Below are positions 26,534-35,617 of a stretch of DNA of 64,000 nucleotides, piece after piece. Below the pieces are notes generated by a model. The model saw only the letters and a program-made list of their open reading frames with translations, did no database searches and had not been told where the DNA came from. Source of the DNA: an uncultured Saprospiraceae bacterium (GTDB lineage Bacteria; Bacteroidota; Bacteroidia; Chitinophagales; Saprospiraceae); assembly GCA_937928405.1 (NCBI GenBank), contig CALFWZ010000068.1, positions 1 to 64,000 of the forward strand, read 5' to 3'. Within the stretch, counting starts at the first letter, position 1. Every line of letters begins with the position of its first letter. Position numbers and translations under genes: made by a program.

Positions 26534-26875
26534 ATGGAAATCAAACCAACAAAAGGATTCCACTTTGATCAGGAAATGGAATGGGAAACGGTCAACCCAA
26601 AATTGCGCCGAAAAATACATGGTTATGATGATAAAATCATGATGGTCGTGGCAGACTTTCAGGAAGGTGGTATTGGAGAAATGCACAACCATCACCACTC
26701 TCAAGTTACTTTTGTACAAAGTGGAGAATTTGAAATGACCATTGGCGATGAAGTAAGAACCATCAAAGCGGGAGATTCCTTTTACGTACTACCTTTCGTT
26801 ATGCACGGATGTACCTGTACAAAGGCCGGACAATTAGTGGACGTATTTAGTCCTGCAAGAGAAGACTTTTTATAA
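26534..26875 (+). CDS. kdgF: KdgF-type cupin, unsaturated uronate linearising enzyme
   Basis: A 113-residue single-domain cupin with metal ligands in HNHHHSQVTFVQSGEFE and a second cupin motif with PFVMHG. KdgF converts 4,5-unsaturated monouronate from PL enzymes to the open-chain keto acid (DEH) in the cytoplasm or periplasm. It lies between PL17 and the uronate transporter, as in other alginate loci. Length and motif match the family. Confidence 0.88.
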   Translation: MEIKPTKGFHFDQEMEWETVNPKLRRKIHGYDDKIMMVVADFQEGGIGEMHNHHHSQVTFVQSGEFEMTIGDEVRTIKAGDSFYVLPFVMHGCTCTKAGQLVDVFSPAREDFL

Positions 26876-26899
26876 GCTTAATCAAAAAACAAACACATT

Positions 26900-28207
26900 A
26901 TGAAATCTAAAGGTTTACGTTGGTGGGTCGTTGGGTTAGTAGCACTAGCCGCAGTGATTAATTATATTGACCGTCAGTCTATGGGAGTACTCTGGCCTGA
27001 AATCGCAAAAGATCTCTATCCAGATAAAACTGAATTAGAGCGAAAAGATATTTATGCCATAATATCGGTCGTTTTTATGTTTGCCTATGCATTTGGCCAA
27101 GCCATTTTTGGAAAAATTTTTGACTGGATTGGAACACGAATTGGTTTCGCCTTATCAATTGGTGTCTGGTCGATCGCCACGGCGCTTCATGCTTTTGCAC
27201 AAGGAGTATTAAGCTTTAGTATTTTCCGTGGTATATTAGGTGTTGCAGAAGCGGGTAACTGGCCTGGAGCAGCCAAAGCAAATGCAGAATGGTTTCCTAC
27301 CAAAGAACGAGCACTTGCCCAAGGTATATTTAATTCCGGGGCGGCTATTGGTGGAATCATTTCCATTCCACTAATTGCTTTTCTGACGATTTATTTTAGC
27401 TGGCAAATGATCTTCGTAGTGGTTGGTTTAATTGGACTATTATGGTTGATCCCATGGATGGTCATCGTTAAGGCACCGCCCAAAGAACATCCTTGGCTAT
27501 CTGAATCTGAGAAAGAATATATCTTAACAGGTCAAAAAAACCAAGACTTAGATAGTGACGGTGAATTTGATGAAGGCTATAATCCTTCCACCGGAGAACT
27601 ATTAAAACGTAAACAAAGTTGGGGCGTTATTATTGCCTCCGCTGCCATTGATCCGATCTGGTGGTTATTTGTCGTATGGATACCTATTTATTTGTATGAG
27701 GTATATGGGATGAATGTAAAGGAGATTGGTATCTACGGGTGGGTCCCTTATGTAGGCGCCATGATCGGTGCTTGGTTTGGTGGCCTATTGGCACAGAATC
27801 GTATATCTGTAGGATGGTCCGTGGATAGAACCAGAAAATTTGTCATCACCTTAGGTTGTCTGATTATGTTGCCATCGCTACTTGCTATGTCAAATCCTGG
27901 AGGTCCTGTAACTGCCGTATTGTTAATGGCCATTATCCTATTTGGTTTTCAAACCGCGATTGGAAATGTTCAAACGTTACCTAGTGATTTTTATGGTGGC
28001 AAAACAGTTGGAACCTTGGCAGGCATCGCAGGAATGGCGGCAAAATTTAGCGCAGCAGGGTTAATACGATTTGTACCTTGGTTGACTTCAGATGGAAACT
28101 ATACTTTAGCTTTTGTAATTGGTGCTTCCCTAGCAGTTGTGGCTTTGGCAAGTATTTGGTTACTTTGCCCTAAAATTGAACCATTGAAACCAATCACTCA
28201 ATACTAA
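26900..28207 (+). CDS. MFS hexuronate-type transporter
   Basis: A 435-residue, 12-helix major facilitator of the anion:cation symporter (ExuT-like) type. It has the helix-1 motif NYIDRQSMGVLWPEI, the helix-4 region FRGILGVAEAGNWPGAAKANAEWFP typical of hexuronate/galactonate carriers, and a central cytoplasmic loop. It follows kdgF by 24 bases. Its likely cargo is unsaturated uronate, DEH or KDG entering the cytoplasm. The exact substrate is inferred from context. Confidence 0.87.
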   Translation: MKSKGLRWWVVGLVALAAVINYIDRQSMGVLWPEIAKDLYPDKTELERKDIYAIISVVFMFAYAFGQAIFGKIFDWIGTRIGFALSIGVWSIATALHAFAQGVLSFSIFRGILGVAEAGNWPGAAKANAEWFPTKERALAQGIFNSGAAIGGIISIPLIAFLTIYFSWQMIFVVVGLIGLLWLIPWMVIVKAPPKEHPWLSESEKEYILTGQKNQDLDSDGEFDEGYNPSTGELLKRKQSWGVIIASAAIDPIWWLFVVWIPIYLYEVYGMNVKEIGIYGWVPYVGAMIGAWFGGLLAQNRISVGWSVDRTRKFVITLGCLIMLPSLLAMSNPGGPVTAVLLMAIILFGFQTAIGNVQTLPSDFYGGKTVGTLAGIAGMAAKFSAAGLIRFVPWLTSDGNYTLAFVIGASLAVVALASIWLLCPKIEPLKPITQY

Positions 28208-28313
28208 AATCAAACATATTAAATTTTATAAAAACTAATTTATTAACAAACGAAATTTTAAACTAAAAAAATAGATTTTACCTTCTATTAGCGTTCAAAA
28301 AAATAAAAAAATT

Positions 28314-29072
28314 ATGAATACAGGAAAAGTAGCTATAGTAACCGGTGCCACCGCTGGAATTGGTTTGGCAGTAGCAAAAAGATTAGGTAAAGACGGATTT
28401 ACCGTCATCATCAATGGTATCGAACATGAGGAAGGAGCCAAGAGAGTGGCAGAACTGGAAGCGGAGGGCATCACAGCCGAGTACTACGGATTTGATGTTA
28501 CAAAAGAAGAAGGAGTGACTGAAAATATTACCAAGATCGGTGAGAAGTATGGAAGAATTGATGTACTCGTAAATAATGCGGGTGGATTAGGTGGAAGATC
28601 TCGATTTGAAGAAATGACCACAGAGTTTTACAGATTTGTCATGGCGTTAAACTTAGACTCTGTATTCTTTGCTTCCAGAGCGGCCATTCCTTACCTCAAA
28701 AAAGGAGATAATCCAACCATCATTAACTATACTTCAAATGCAGGATGGAATGCAGGTGGGCCTGGTGCTGGCATGTATGGAACTTCTAAAGCTGCCGTGC
28801 ATACCATTACAAGAGCGTTAGCAAAAGATTTAGCGGAATATGGCATTAGAGTAAATGCCGTTTCTCCTGGTACTATTGATACGGATTTCCACATTGGAAT
28901 AAAATCTACCAAGCCAGAAGTTTTCAAATCTTGGGCAAAGAATATTATGTTAGGAAGATTAGGTCAACCAGAAGATGTAGCGGGCGTTGTTTCTTTCTTG
29001 GCTAGCAAAGACGCTGCCTTCTTAACTGCAGAAACCATTCAAGTAGGTGGTGGTCAAGCGTTGGGAATATAA
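28314..29072 (+). CDS. SDR-family oxidoreductase, candidate DEH reductase
   Basis: A 252-residue classical short-chain dehydrogenase with cofactor motif TGATAGIG, NNAGG, the active-site Ser in YTSNAG and the catalytic YGTSK. The position after strand 2 (INGIEHEEG) lacks the Asp that prefers NADH. Alginate loci encode an SDR that reduces DEH to 2-keto-3-deoxygluconate, and this gene is one of two candidates here. The paralogue follows 124 bases downstream. Which of the two is the DEH reductase, and their cofactor preference, cannot be settled from sequence. Confidence 0.82.
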   Translation: MNTGKVAIVTGATAGIGLAVAKRLGKDGFTVIINGIEHEEGAKRVAELEAEGITAEYYGFDVTKEEGVTENITKIGEKYGRIDVLVNNAGGLGGRSRFEEMTTEFYRFVMALNLDSVFFASRAAIPYLKKGDNPTIINYTSNAGWNAGGPGAGMYGTSKAAVHTITRALAKDLAEYGIRVNAVSPGTIDTDFHIGIKSTKPEVFKSWAKNIMLGRLGQPEDVAGVVSFLASKDAAFLTAETIQVGGGQALGI

Positions 29073-29196
29073 TAAACGCCTAAGATACTCGATGCGAATA
29101 ACTGATTCGTCCATCAACAATCAGTTAAACACAAAATTAATTTCAAGAAAAATCAATCACATAAATCTAATTTAAAAATTCTATTAAATAAAAGTA

Positions 29197-29955
29197 ATGA
29201 GTAAAAAATTTAAAGGCAAAGTAGCCGTCGTAACTGGAGGTGGTAGAGATATTGGAAGAGCCATATCCGTTGCACTTGCAAAGGAAGGTGCAAAAGTAGT
29301 GGTCAACTATAATAGCTCTAGAAAAGGAGCTAAAGAAACCGTAGATGAAATAAAAGCCTTTGGCGGACAAGCGATCGCCGTTAAAGCCGATGTTTCAAGT
29401 TTAAAAAGTATCAAAACCTTAAAGGCAAAAACCGTAAAAGCTTTTGGTAAAAAAGTACATATCCTAGTCAATAATGCTGGAGGTCTTTTTGCCCGTAAAA
29501 CCTTACAAGAATTTGATGAGGCTTTTTACGACTTAGTGATGAATGTGAATTTTAAATCTACTGTTTTCGTCATGCAAGTCTTTGAACCATTAATGGGTAA
29601 AGGTGGCTCTATCATCAACCTTTCTTCGCTCGCAGCAAGAGATGGTGGCGGTGGCGGATCTTCCCTCTATGCTTCTTCTAAAGGTGCCACCACTACCTTC
29701 ACGAGAGGAATGGCAAAAGAACTCGGACCAAAAGGGATCAGAGTAAATGCTGTTTGTCCCGGTTTAATTGGAACTAAATTTCATGATGATTTCACCAAGG
29801 ATGAAATACGTAAAATGGTGGCTGGTAAAACACCTGTCAGAAGAGAAGGTAAAGCAGACGAGGTGGCGGATTTAGTGGTTTATCTAGCCTCTGATAAAAG
29901 CTCATTTGTAACAGGTGCCAACTTTGACATCAACGGCGGATTAGCTTTCTCCTAA
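29197..29955 (+). CDS. SDR-family oxidoreductase, second candidate DEH reductase
   Basis: 252 residues. TGGGRDIG cofactor motif, NYNSSRKG after strand 2 (the Arg favours NADPH), NNAGG, catalytic Ser in NLSSLAARDGGGGGSSLYASSKG, and Tyr/Lys in YASSK. It is clearly a paralogue-type relative of the preceding SDR but not a recent duplicate. With the next gene (KDG kinase) 42 bases away it fits DEH to KDG reduction. Two reductases with different cofactor preference are known from alginate degraders (Sphingomonas A1-R and A1-R'). Confidence 0.82.
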   Translation: MSKKFKGKVAVVTGGGRDIGRAISVALAKEGAKVVVNYNSSRKGAKETVDEIKAFGGQAIAVKADVSSLKSIKTLKAKTVKAFGKKVHILVNNAGGLFARKTLQEFDEAFYDLVMNVNFKSTVFVMQVFEPLMGKGGSIINLSSLAARDGGGGGSSLYASSKGATTTFTRGMAKELGPKGIRVNAVCPGLIGTKFHDDFTKDEIRKMVAGKTPVRREGKADEVADLVVYLASDKSSFVTGANFDINGGLAFS

Positions 29956-29997
29956 TTTTTTTTATTCATTAGAACAGAAAACATTTAATTTAGATTT

Positions 29998-31035
29998 ATG
30001 AAAAAAGTAGTAACTTTTGGAGAGATCATGCTTCGTTTGACGCCTCCAGGATGGAAAAGATTTTCTCAGGCAAATTCTTTTGAAGCTATTTATGGTGGTG
30101 GTGAAAGCAATGTGGCCGTATCACTGGCCAACTATGGCGTACCGGTCGACTTTGTAACGCGACTTCCTAAAAATGATATCGGAGAATGTGCCTTAATGGA
30201 AATGCGAAAGCGTGGTGTAGGAACCGACCATATCGTTTATGGTGGTGATCGTCTAGGTATTTATTTTTTAGAAATAGGTGCCGTTAGTCGTGGTAGTAAA
30301 GTGGTTTATGACAGAGCACATTCTGCCATGTCAGACATTCAAGCTGGAATGATTGATTGGGAAGCAGTTTTCAAAGATGCAGGCTGGTTTCATTGGACTG
30401 GTATTACACCTGCTATCTCGCAGGGTGCAGCAGATGCTTGTTTAGAAGCCATTCAAGTTGCTAATAGAATGGGCGTAACCGTTTCTACTGATTTGAATTA
30501 CCGAAAAAAACTTTGGAAGTACGGAAAAGAACCAGGCGAAGTAATGCCTGACTTAGTAGCTGGATGTGATATTATTTTGGGTAATGAAGAAGATGCAGAA
30601 AAGCATTTTGGATTACATCCAGAGGGGCTAGACGTTACGGCTGGTCATGAAGTAGATGCAAAATCCTATTTATCTGTTTTACAACAATTGATGAAAATGT
30701 TTCCGCGGGCAAAGAAAGTCATTACCACTTTAAGAGGGTCCATTAGTGCTTCTCACAATACGTGGTCTGGTGTTTTATATGATGGCAAAACTTTGTACGA
30801 AGCGCCAACTTATCAAATCACCCACATTGTAGACCGAGTCGGTGGTGGAGATAGTTTTATGGGAGGATTGATTTATGGTTTGCTGCAATATCCGGATGAC
30901 GATCAAAATGCACTCAATTTTGCAGTAGCAGCTTCTTGCTTAAAGCATACTATTTATGGTGATGCTAATCTAGCTACAATAGACGAAGTGAAAAAACTAA
31001 TGAGTGGCGATGCGAGTGGAAGAGTCGCTCGATAA
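29998..31035 (+). CDS. kdgK: 2-keto-3-deoxygluconate kinase (PfkB family)
   Basis: A 345-residue ribokinase/PfkB-type kinase. The N-terminal GEIMLRLTPPGWKRFSQA and YGGGESNVAVSLANYG are typical of KDG kinases. The catalytic and anion-hole motif DRVGGGDSFMGGLIYG near the C-terminus carries the base Asp. It phosphorylates KDG to KDPG using ATP in the cytoplasm, ahead of the aldolase at 31305. Confidence 0.9.
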   Translation: MKKVVTFGEIMLRLTPPGWKRFSQANSFEAIYGGGESNVAVSLANYGVPVDFVTRLPKNDIGECALMEMRKRGVGTDHIVYGGDRLGIYFLEIGAVSRGSKVVYDRAHSAMSDIQAGMIDWEAVFKDAGWFHWTGITPAISQGAADACLEAIQVANRMGVTVSTDLNYRKKLWKYGKEPGEVMPDLVAGCDIILGNEEDAEKHFGLHPEGLDVTAGHEVDAKSYLSVLQQLMKMFPRAKKVITTLRGSISASHNTWSGVLYDGKTLYEAPTYQITHIVDRVGGGDSFMGGLIYGLLQYPDDDQNALNFAVAASCLKHTIYGDANLATIDEVKKLMSGDASGRVAR

Positions 31036-31304
31036 GAGCACTACCCTACTATTGTATAACTCGTAACGAATATTTTTTAATGAAGAATTAATAGTGTCTC
31101 TTCTATTCCGTTTGAAGTGCATTATTAATTCTTTCATTTTTGATGATAAATCTATCAAGGTTGTATTGTCTTATTATTTATCAATAATAAATCTAACGCA
31201 AACCGAGTGCATTATGTATTATTCACTTTAATTATAAACCCATCAAGAACCGAGTGTATTATTCATATTTAATTATTCATTATTATCATTAACTAACTAA
31301 ACAA
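31036..31304 (+). other. Intergenic region between kdgK and aldolase genes
   Basis: 269 AT-rich bases with imperfect short direct repeats of the form ACCGAGTGCATTATGTATTA (about 31201-31222 and 31250-31268). No ORF, operator palindrome or clear terminator is present. It may contain an mRNA processing or separate promoter site for the aldolase-PL7 pair. Confidence 0.35.
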
Positions 31305-31976
31305 ATGGCAAGATTTACTAGAATAGAAGTAGCACAAAAGATGAAGGAACAAGGAATGGTTCCGCTCTTCTACAACTCAGATATTGAAACAGCAAAAAAA
31401 GTACTACACGCTATTTATGCAGGAGGCGCACGGTTACTCGAGTTTACCAACCGGGGAGATTTTGCACATGAAGTATTTGCCGCCTTATATAAATATGCTG
31501 CTAAAGAAATGCCCGATATGATTATGGGAGTGGGTTCGGTAACCGATGGTGGTACCGCTAGTTTATACATGCAATTAGGAGCTAACTTTATTGTTACTCC
31601 TGTTTTACGCGAAGATATAGCGATCGTATGTAATCGAAAAAAGGTCTTATGGTCACCTGGCTGCGGTAGCTTAACAGAAATCGCCAGAGCCGAAGAACTA
31701 GGCTGTGAGATTGTTAAATTATTCCCTGGAAGTATCTATGGACCTAACTTTATCAAGTCTGTAAGAGCACCTCAACCCTGGACGAATATCATGCCTACTG
31801 GAGGGGTTTCACCTGATTATGAAAACCTAAAAGGATGGATTAACGCTGGTGCCTACTGTGTAGGAATGGGATCAAAATTGATGGCCAAAGATGCCGATGG
31901 AAATTTTGATTTACCAAAAATAGCATCACTCACGAAAGAATCATTGAGTAGAATAGCGGAAATTAGAAAAAACTAA
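31305..31976 (+). CDS. eda: KDPG/KHG aldolase
   Basis: A 223-residue class I aldolase of the Eda family. The Schiff-base lysine is in CEIVKLFPGS (about residue 137), with the glycine-rich phosphate site PTGGVSPDYENLKGWINAGA and GMGSKLM near the C-terminus. It splits KDPG to pyruvate and glyceraldehyde 3-phosphate, the last step of alginate breakdown. It is 14 bases upstream of the PL7 gene. Confidence 0.92.
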   Translation: MARFTRIEVAQKMKEQGMVPLFYNSDIETAKKVLHAIYAGGARLLEFTNRGDFAHEVFAALYKYAAKEMPDMIMGVGSVTDGGTASLYMQLGANFIVTPVLREDIAIVCNRKKVLWSPGCGSLTEIARAEELGCEIVKLFPGSIYGPNFIKSVRAPQPWTNIMPTGGVSPDYENLKGWINAGAYCVGMGSKLMAKDADGNFDLPKIASLTKESLSRIAEIRKN

Positions 31977-31989
31977 AAATACTTTTATC

Positions 31990-32871
31990 ATGAAATCATT
32001 ATTATATCTTGTATCCACTATTTTACTTTGGGGTATGCTGACCAGTATGGGATGTGCCACTGCAAAATCGGCTGGTGGTAAAAATAACCGAGTAGCCAAC
32101 ATTGATTTGACCCATTGGAAGGTTACCATTCCCACGCCAAGAGCAGATGGCAAAGCAATGGAAGTAAGCCCTCCAGAAATATTTGATTATGCCACCAATC
32201 CAGTTTTAAAGGAATTCATGTACAATGATTCTTCGGATGGTTCTATCGTCTTTCACGCCTACCCTGCTTCCACTACGGCTAATACCAAATACTCTCGATC
32301 TGAACTGAGAGAACAAATGGTTTCAGGCAGTAACTCCACCAACTGGACCTTCAAACAAGGACGGAGGATGAAAGTTAAAATGGCTATCGATCAGGTAACC
32401 AAAGATGAAAATGGAAAGGAACATAGAATGATCATTGCTCAGATTCACGGTAGACTTACCAATGAACAAAAAGCATTAATTGGACAAAAAGATAACAATG
32501 CTCCTCCCATTCTAAAAATCTACTACGATAAAGGAAAGATCAGAGTAAAGACAAAAATTCTAAAAAACCACAATGCGGAGGACAAAGATATTCTAGACAA
32601 AAAAGCTTGGGGAGACGATAAAGGATATAATTTTGATACACCCATCGAAAAGGGAGACCGTTTTACACTCGAAATCGTCGTATCTGATGGACGAATGGAA
32701 ATCATTTTAAATGGTTTTCAAAAGGCGGTTTATAAAGGAAAAGATATAGAACGATGGGGTATTTTTGAGAATTACTTCAAAGTAGGAAATTACTTTCAAT
32801 CTCGTGATGAAGGATCTTCCGGAAAGGTGAAGATATATGAACTGGAAGTAGGGGATTTAAAAAGTAAGTAG
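31990..32871 (+). CDS. PL7 family alginate lyase, lipoprotein
   Basis: A 293-residue lipoprotein (SMGC, Cys22) with a jelly-roll PL7 fold. All three family signatures are present: RSELRE (about 103), QIH (about 150) and YFKVGNYFQS (about 261), holding the catalytic Gln/His/Tyr set and substrate Arg. Ile in QIH is often linked to G-block or mixed specificity, which is only suggestive. It probably acts as an endolytic alginate lyase on the cell surface. It shares a transcript with the aldolase gene and ends at a strong terminator. Confidence 0.92.
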   Translation: MKSLLYLVSTILLWGMLTSMGCATAKSAGGKNNRVANIDLTHWKVTIPTPRADGKAMEVSPPEIFDYATNPVLKEFMYNDSSDGSIVFHAYPASTTANTKYSRSELREQMVSGSNSTNWTFKQGRRMKVKMAIDQVTKDENGKEHRMIIAQIHGRLTNEQKALIGQKDNNAPPILKIYYDKGKIRVKTKILKNHNAEDKDILDKKAWGDDKGYNFDTPIEKGDRFTLEIVVSDGRMEIILNGFQKAVYKGKDIERWGIFENYFKVGNYFQSRDEGSSGKVKIYELEVGDLKSK

Positions 32872-32918
32872 TAAACTTCATTCTAACAAAATACTCACTA
32901 AACTTATCCTCATTCAAA

Positions 32919-32951
32919 AAGGAGTCTGTCAATCGACAGACTCCTTTTTTG
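32919..32951 (+). terminator. Terminator after PL7 gene
   Basis: AAAGGAGTCTGT and ACAGACTCCTTT form a perfect stem around CAATCG, followed by TTTTTG. It closes the main alginate operon. Confidence 0.88.
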
Positions 32952-33454
32952 TTTTTACCAAAGTGATTCCGGGGCTACGCATTTATTTTCTAATACTTAA
33001 AGGTCTAGTAACACGCTATAAAACATCCATTAAAAGCAGAAAAACCAGCCTTACAACAAATATAGTATGGCATCTACTCTATTTTTCAAAACTTATGTCC
33101 TATTTCTTGCGCTTTTTCAAAAATAATTCATTACATTTGGTCAACCAATATTTGGTCGACCAATTTTAACTAATTCAATAATAGATATATAAAATGCCAT
33201 ACTTGCTTATGGCCAATCTCGTAATGTATGCACTTGACGCATAACATTGAGGAATCCTATTGAGCAAAAAACAATACAACTTCATTTCTATTGTTTTCAC
33301 TACTGAACCACTAATAAAACATAAGGCGGATACTGAAAAGCCTTAAAGTTTGTAAAAATTTCTATGCTATCCGACGCTGTCAATTACAGTCGTGGTTTAT
33401 CTAATTTAGGCAAACTCTAAAATAGAGTAAGTTAACTTCAAATCTTATATTACA
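32952..33454 (+). other. Intergenic region carrying a regulated promoter and a long leader
   Basis: Beyond the PL7 terminator this region holds the promoter/operator at 33132-33163, then about 290 bases before the next ATG. In that leader I see only a 16-codon ORF (33194-33244, MPYLLMANLVMYALDA) of doubtful value. The long 5' leader is unusual for this locus. Confidence 0.45.
33132..33163 (+). promoter_or_regulatory. Promoter with tandem GntR-type operators
   Basis: TACATTTG (33132-33139) is a TAnnTTTG box overlapped by TTGGTCAACCAA (33137-33148). The perfect palindrome TTGGTCGACCAA (33152-33163) follows 15 bases later. The layout is nearly identical to the gntR promoter at 15010-15042. A -33 box is not clear. 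It faces the secreted-protein gene at 33455. Confidence 0.65.
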
Positions 33455-35122
33455 ATGAAAAACTCAATTCTCCTAATTTTATTCTTCGTTTGTGGAATAG
33501 TTCAACTTAACAGTCAAGTCATTATAGGTCCTCCCGAACCCGTATTTAGACCATGTGCAAGCATGAGTAATATTCAACAAACGTGCAATGAAGATGGTAC
33601 CGTAACCGTCACTTTTCGGATATCCAATAATTCACGTTGCCATGCCAATGGTGTGACTATTTATAATAGTTTAGGTATAGGTCAATCTTATCTTGTAAGT
33701 ATAGCTCCACTAACCTCTAGTGCTACACAATTCACTCTTATAGCTCCTGCGGGTACTTTACAGTGCTATACCATTATCTTATGGTCTGGCAGAAGAGAAT
33801 GCTGTCGTAGTAGACAATGCATAAGAATTAAAAGGTGCTGTACGCTAGAAGCTAACGTAGTATCCACTACCCCAACAACCTGCGCGGGGGACGATGGAGA
33901 AGCAATAATTACCATGACTGGTGGTAATCCAAATCCTGATTATACGCTGGAATGGGAACATAGTTCAGGAGCTGATGGGTATGAAGAGTATACGGTACAA
34001 GATGCGGCCAATGGAGCTGAATTAACGGATCTCGTGGCCGGTTCTTGGCAATATACGGTTACGGACCAAAATAACTGTCAGATTACTGGATCATTCTTTA
34101 TCGCTGGTGCAACTAGTATTGATGCCGATGTGACAACAACGGCTGATGGTTGTGAAGTAGGTGGAGACGGAACCGCCCAAATAGCAGTATCCGGTGGAAC
34201 AGGTCCATATACAGGCTCCTATTCAGGTCCAATGTCAGGAAATTTGAATGGTTCATCTCCATTTAATCTTTCGGGACTACCCGCTGGCACCTATTATTAT
34301 ACAATTTTTGATTCCAACGGCTGTGATACGTCTGGATCATTTACAATTAATGAAGAAGGAGTTGATTGTAACTTTTTCGACAATATTTATGCGGACCAAG
34401 ATGATGAGGATAGTAACGAAAACTGGTGTTCGCCTGTATACGTGAGTTCTGTTGCCACCACCTTAACCATTACATTTGAAGCCTATACCGTACCCGATGC
34501 GATAGAAGTTACGGTAGAAGGTTCAACGACCTATATGGAAGCTGGAGATCACTATTGTAATTTTGATGGCCCAATAGAAGAATGGGAAGATGCGGGAGGA
34601 TCTCCAAGTCAAGTAACCTTAGAGATTGACGTTGACCCATGTGATGAAGTTCAGTTCTGTGTCTATGGAGATATATGTAATTTAACGGGTACCTACGATC
34701 CTTATTTCATGGAGACCTGGGTGGAAACTGCCTGGTATATGGATGTAGATTGTGGCGGTGGTATTGATAGTAGAACATTCACCGCAACAAGGTCATTTAC
34801 AGAAGGCCAAGCAAGTGAGAGAAGTGGCCAAGGTAACCTCCGCTCTGGAGCATCTAAAGCGAACGCTTTAAAGGTTAGTTCCTTAAAGGTCTTCCCTAAT
34901 CCGGTAAATGATATTCTCAATATAACGAATTATAATTCAACCATTAATTATAAAACAGTACGAGTTTTTGATAGCGCAGGTAAGACCATTCTTATCAGCG
35001 ATATGTCCAATAAGACGGTCATGGAAATAGATGTTAACAATCTTGAATTAGGTCTATACTTTATTGAAATTTCAGACGAAACTGGCCACAGTGTCATAGA
35101 AAAATTTGTAAAAATAAAGTAG
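33455..35122 (+). CDS. Secreted SprB-repeat protein with T9SS sorting domain
   Basis: 555 residues with a signal peptide (about 1-21). A cysteine-rich N-terminal part (about 30-130, ending CCRSRQCIRIKRCC) is followed by two SprB-like modules, ANVVSTTPTTCAGDDGEAII...YTVTDQNNCQITGSF and CEVGGDGTAQIAVSGGTGPY...LPAGTYYYTIFDSNGC. A further beta domain and a type A T9SS sorting domain (FPNPVNDILNI to the C-terminus) complete it. No catalytic motif is recognised. The GntR-type operators upstream place it in the alginate regulon, so it may be a surface or matrix protein for alginate contact. That link is inference. Confidence 0.8.
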   Translation: MKNSILLILFFVCGIVQLNSQVIIGPPEPVFRPCASMSNIQQTCNEDGTVTVTFRISNNSRCHANGVTIYNSLGIGQSYLVSIAPLTSSATQFTLIAPAGTLQCYTIILWSGRRECCRSRQCIRIKRCCTLEANVVSTTPTTCAGDDGEAIITMTGGNPNPDYTLEWEHSSGADGYEEYTVQDAANGAELTDLVAGSWQYTVTDQNNCQITGSFFIAGATSIDADVTTTADGCEVGGDGTAQIAVSGGTGPYTGSYSGPMSGNLNGSSPFNLSGLPAGTYYYTIFDSNGCDTSGSFTINEEGVDCNFFDNIYADQDDEDSNENWCSPVYVSSVATTLTITFEAYTVPDAIEVTVEGSTTYMEAGDHYCNFDGPIEEWEDAGGSPSQVTLEIDVDPCDEVQFCVYGDICNLTGTYDPYFMETWVETAWYMDVDCGGGIDSRTFTATRSFTEGQASERSGQGNLRSGASKANALKVSSLKVFPNPVNDILNITNYNSTINYKTVRVFDSAGKTILISDMSNKTVMEIDVNNLELGLYFIEISDETGHSVIEKFVKIK

Positions 35123-35192
35123 ATACACTGTACATTAAGTAGTTGCAAATATCTAGCAACCACTATTGTTGAATAATTCCTATTTTAAGAGG

Positions 35193-35224
35193 GGGCAGAA
35201 GATTTACTTCTGCCCTTTTTTATT
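35193..35224 (+). terminator. Terminator after secreted SprB-repeat gene
   Basis: GGGCAGAAG (35193-35201) pairs with CTTCTGCCC (35207-35215) and is followed by TTTTTTATTT. Confidence 0.88.
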
Positions 35225-35234
35225 TGCACGATGA

Positions 35235-35543
35235 GTAGGCGATAAATATCGTTTTTTCATTTCTCAGAAAATAGATTATGATCCAGCGCTTTATGTGCAT
35301 GTCACCAATCCTTTGATAAAAGTTTACGAGGTAGAATTGATGGATTTTTTACAAAAGGATGGAACTTCAAAGCATCCGAAACAAACTGCTCGTTATGTAG
35401 CAGTTACCACAGATGATAAATTTAATACTAGTTTAATTTTTAAAAAAGCAAAACAAAAGGCCTTTGTTAAATCGGAGAGAAGGCGAATTCGAGAGGAACA
35501 GATGATTCGAGTACGGGAAATTTACGGGGATACTAATTGGTAA
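35235..35543 (+). CDS. Small conserved-looking protein with damaged or non-standard 5' end
   Basis: The frame is open from 35235 and encodes KYRFFISQKIDYDPALYVHV and more, ending REIYGDTNW. The only in-frame standard start is GTG at 35295 (82 residues), which would drop the well-formed segment YRFFISQKIDYDPALY. An ATG at 35231 begins MSRR and then hits TAA; a one-base shift at about 35243 would join it to KYRFFISQ and give a protein of about 100 residues. I read it as either a frameshifted gene or one using a rare start. It is basic at the C-terminus (KSERRRIREEQMIRVREI), and the function is unknown. Confidence 0.5.
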   Translation, partial: VGDKYRFFISQKIDYDPALYVHVTNPLIKVYEVELMDFLQKDGTSKHPKQTARYVAVTTDDKFNTSLIFKKAKQKAFVKSERRRIREEQMIRVREIYGDTNW

Positions 35544-35617
35544 GTCTTAGAGGTTGGACGCAAGGTTTACCAAACCTTCTTCTTGGTTTGGTGATAGGTT
35601 TGGTAAATCTGGTCGTT

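Noticed and set aside
35569..35592. ACCAAACC/GGTTTGGT hairpin between 35543 and trxA
   Set aside because: Short stem without a U-tract on either strand; it also resembles the GntR operator only superficially, since the half-sites are too far apart.
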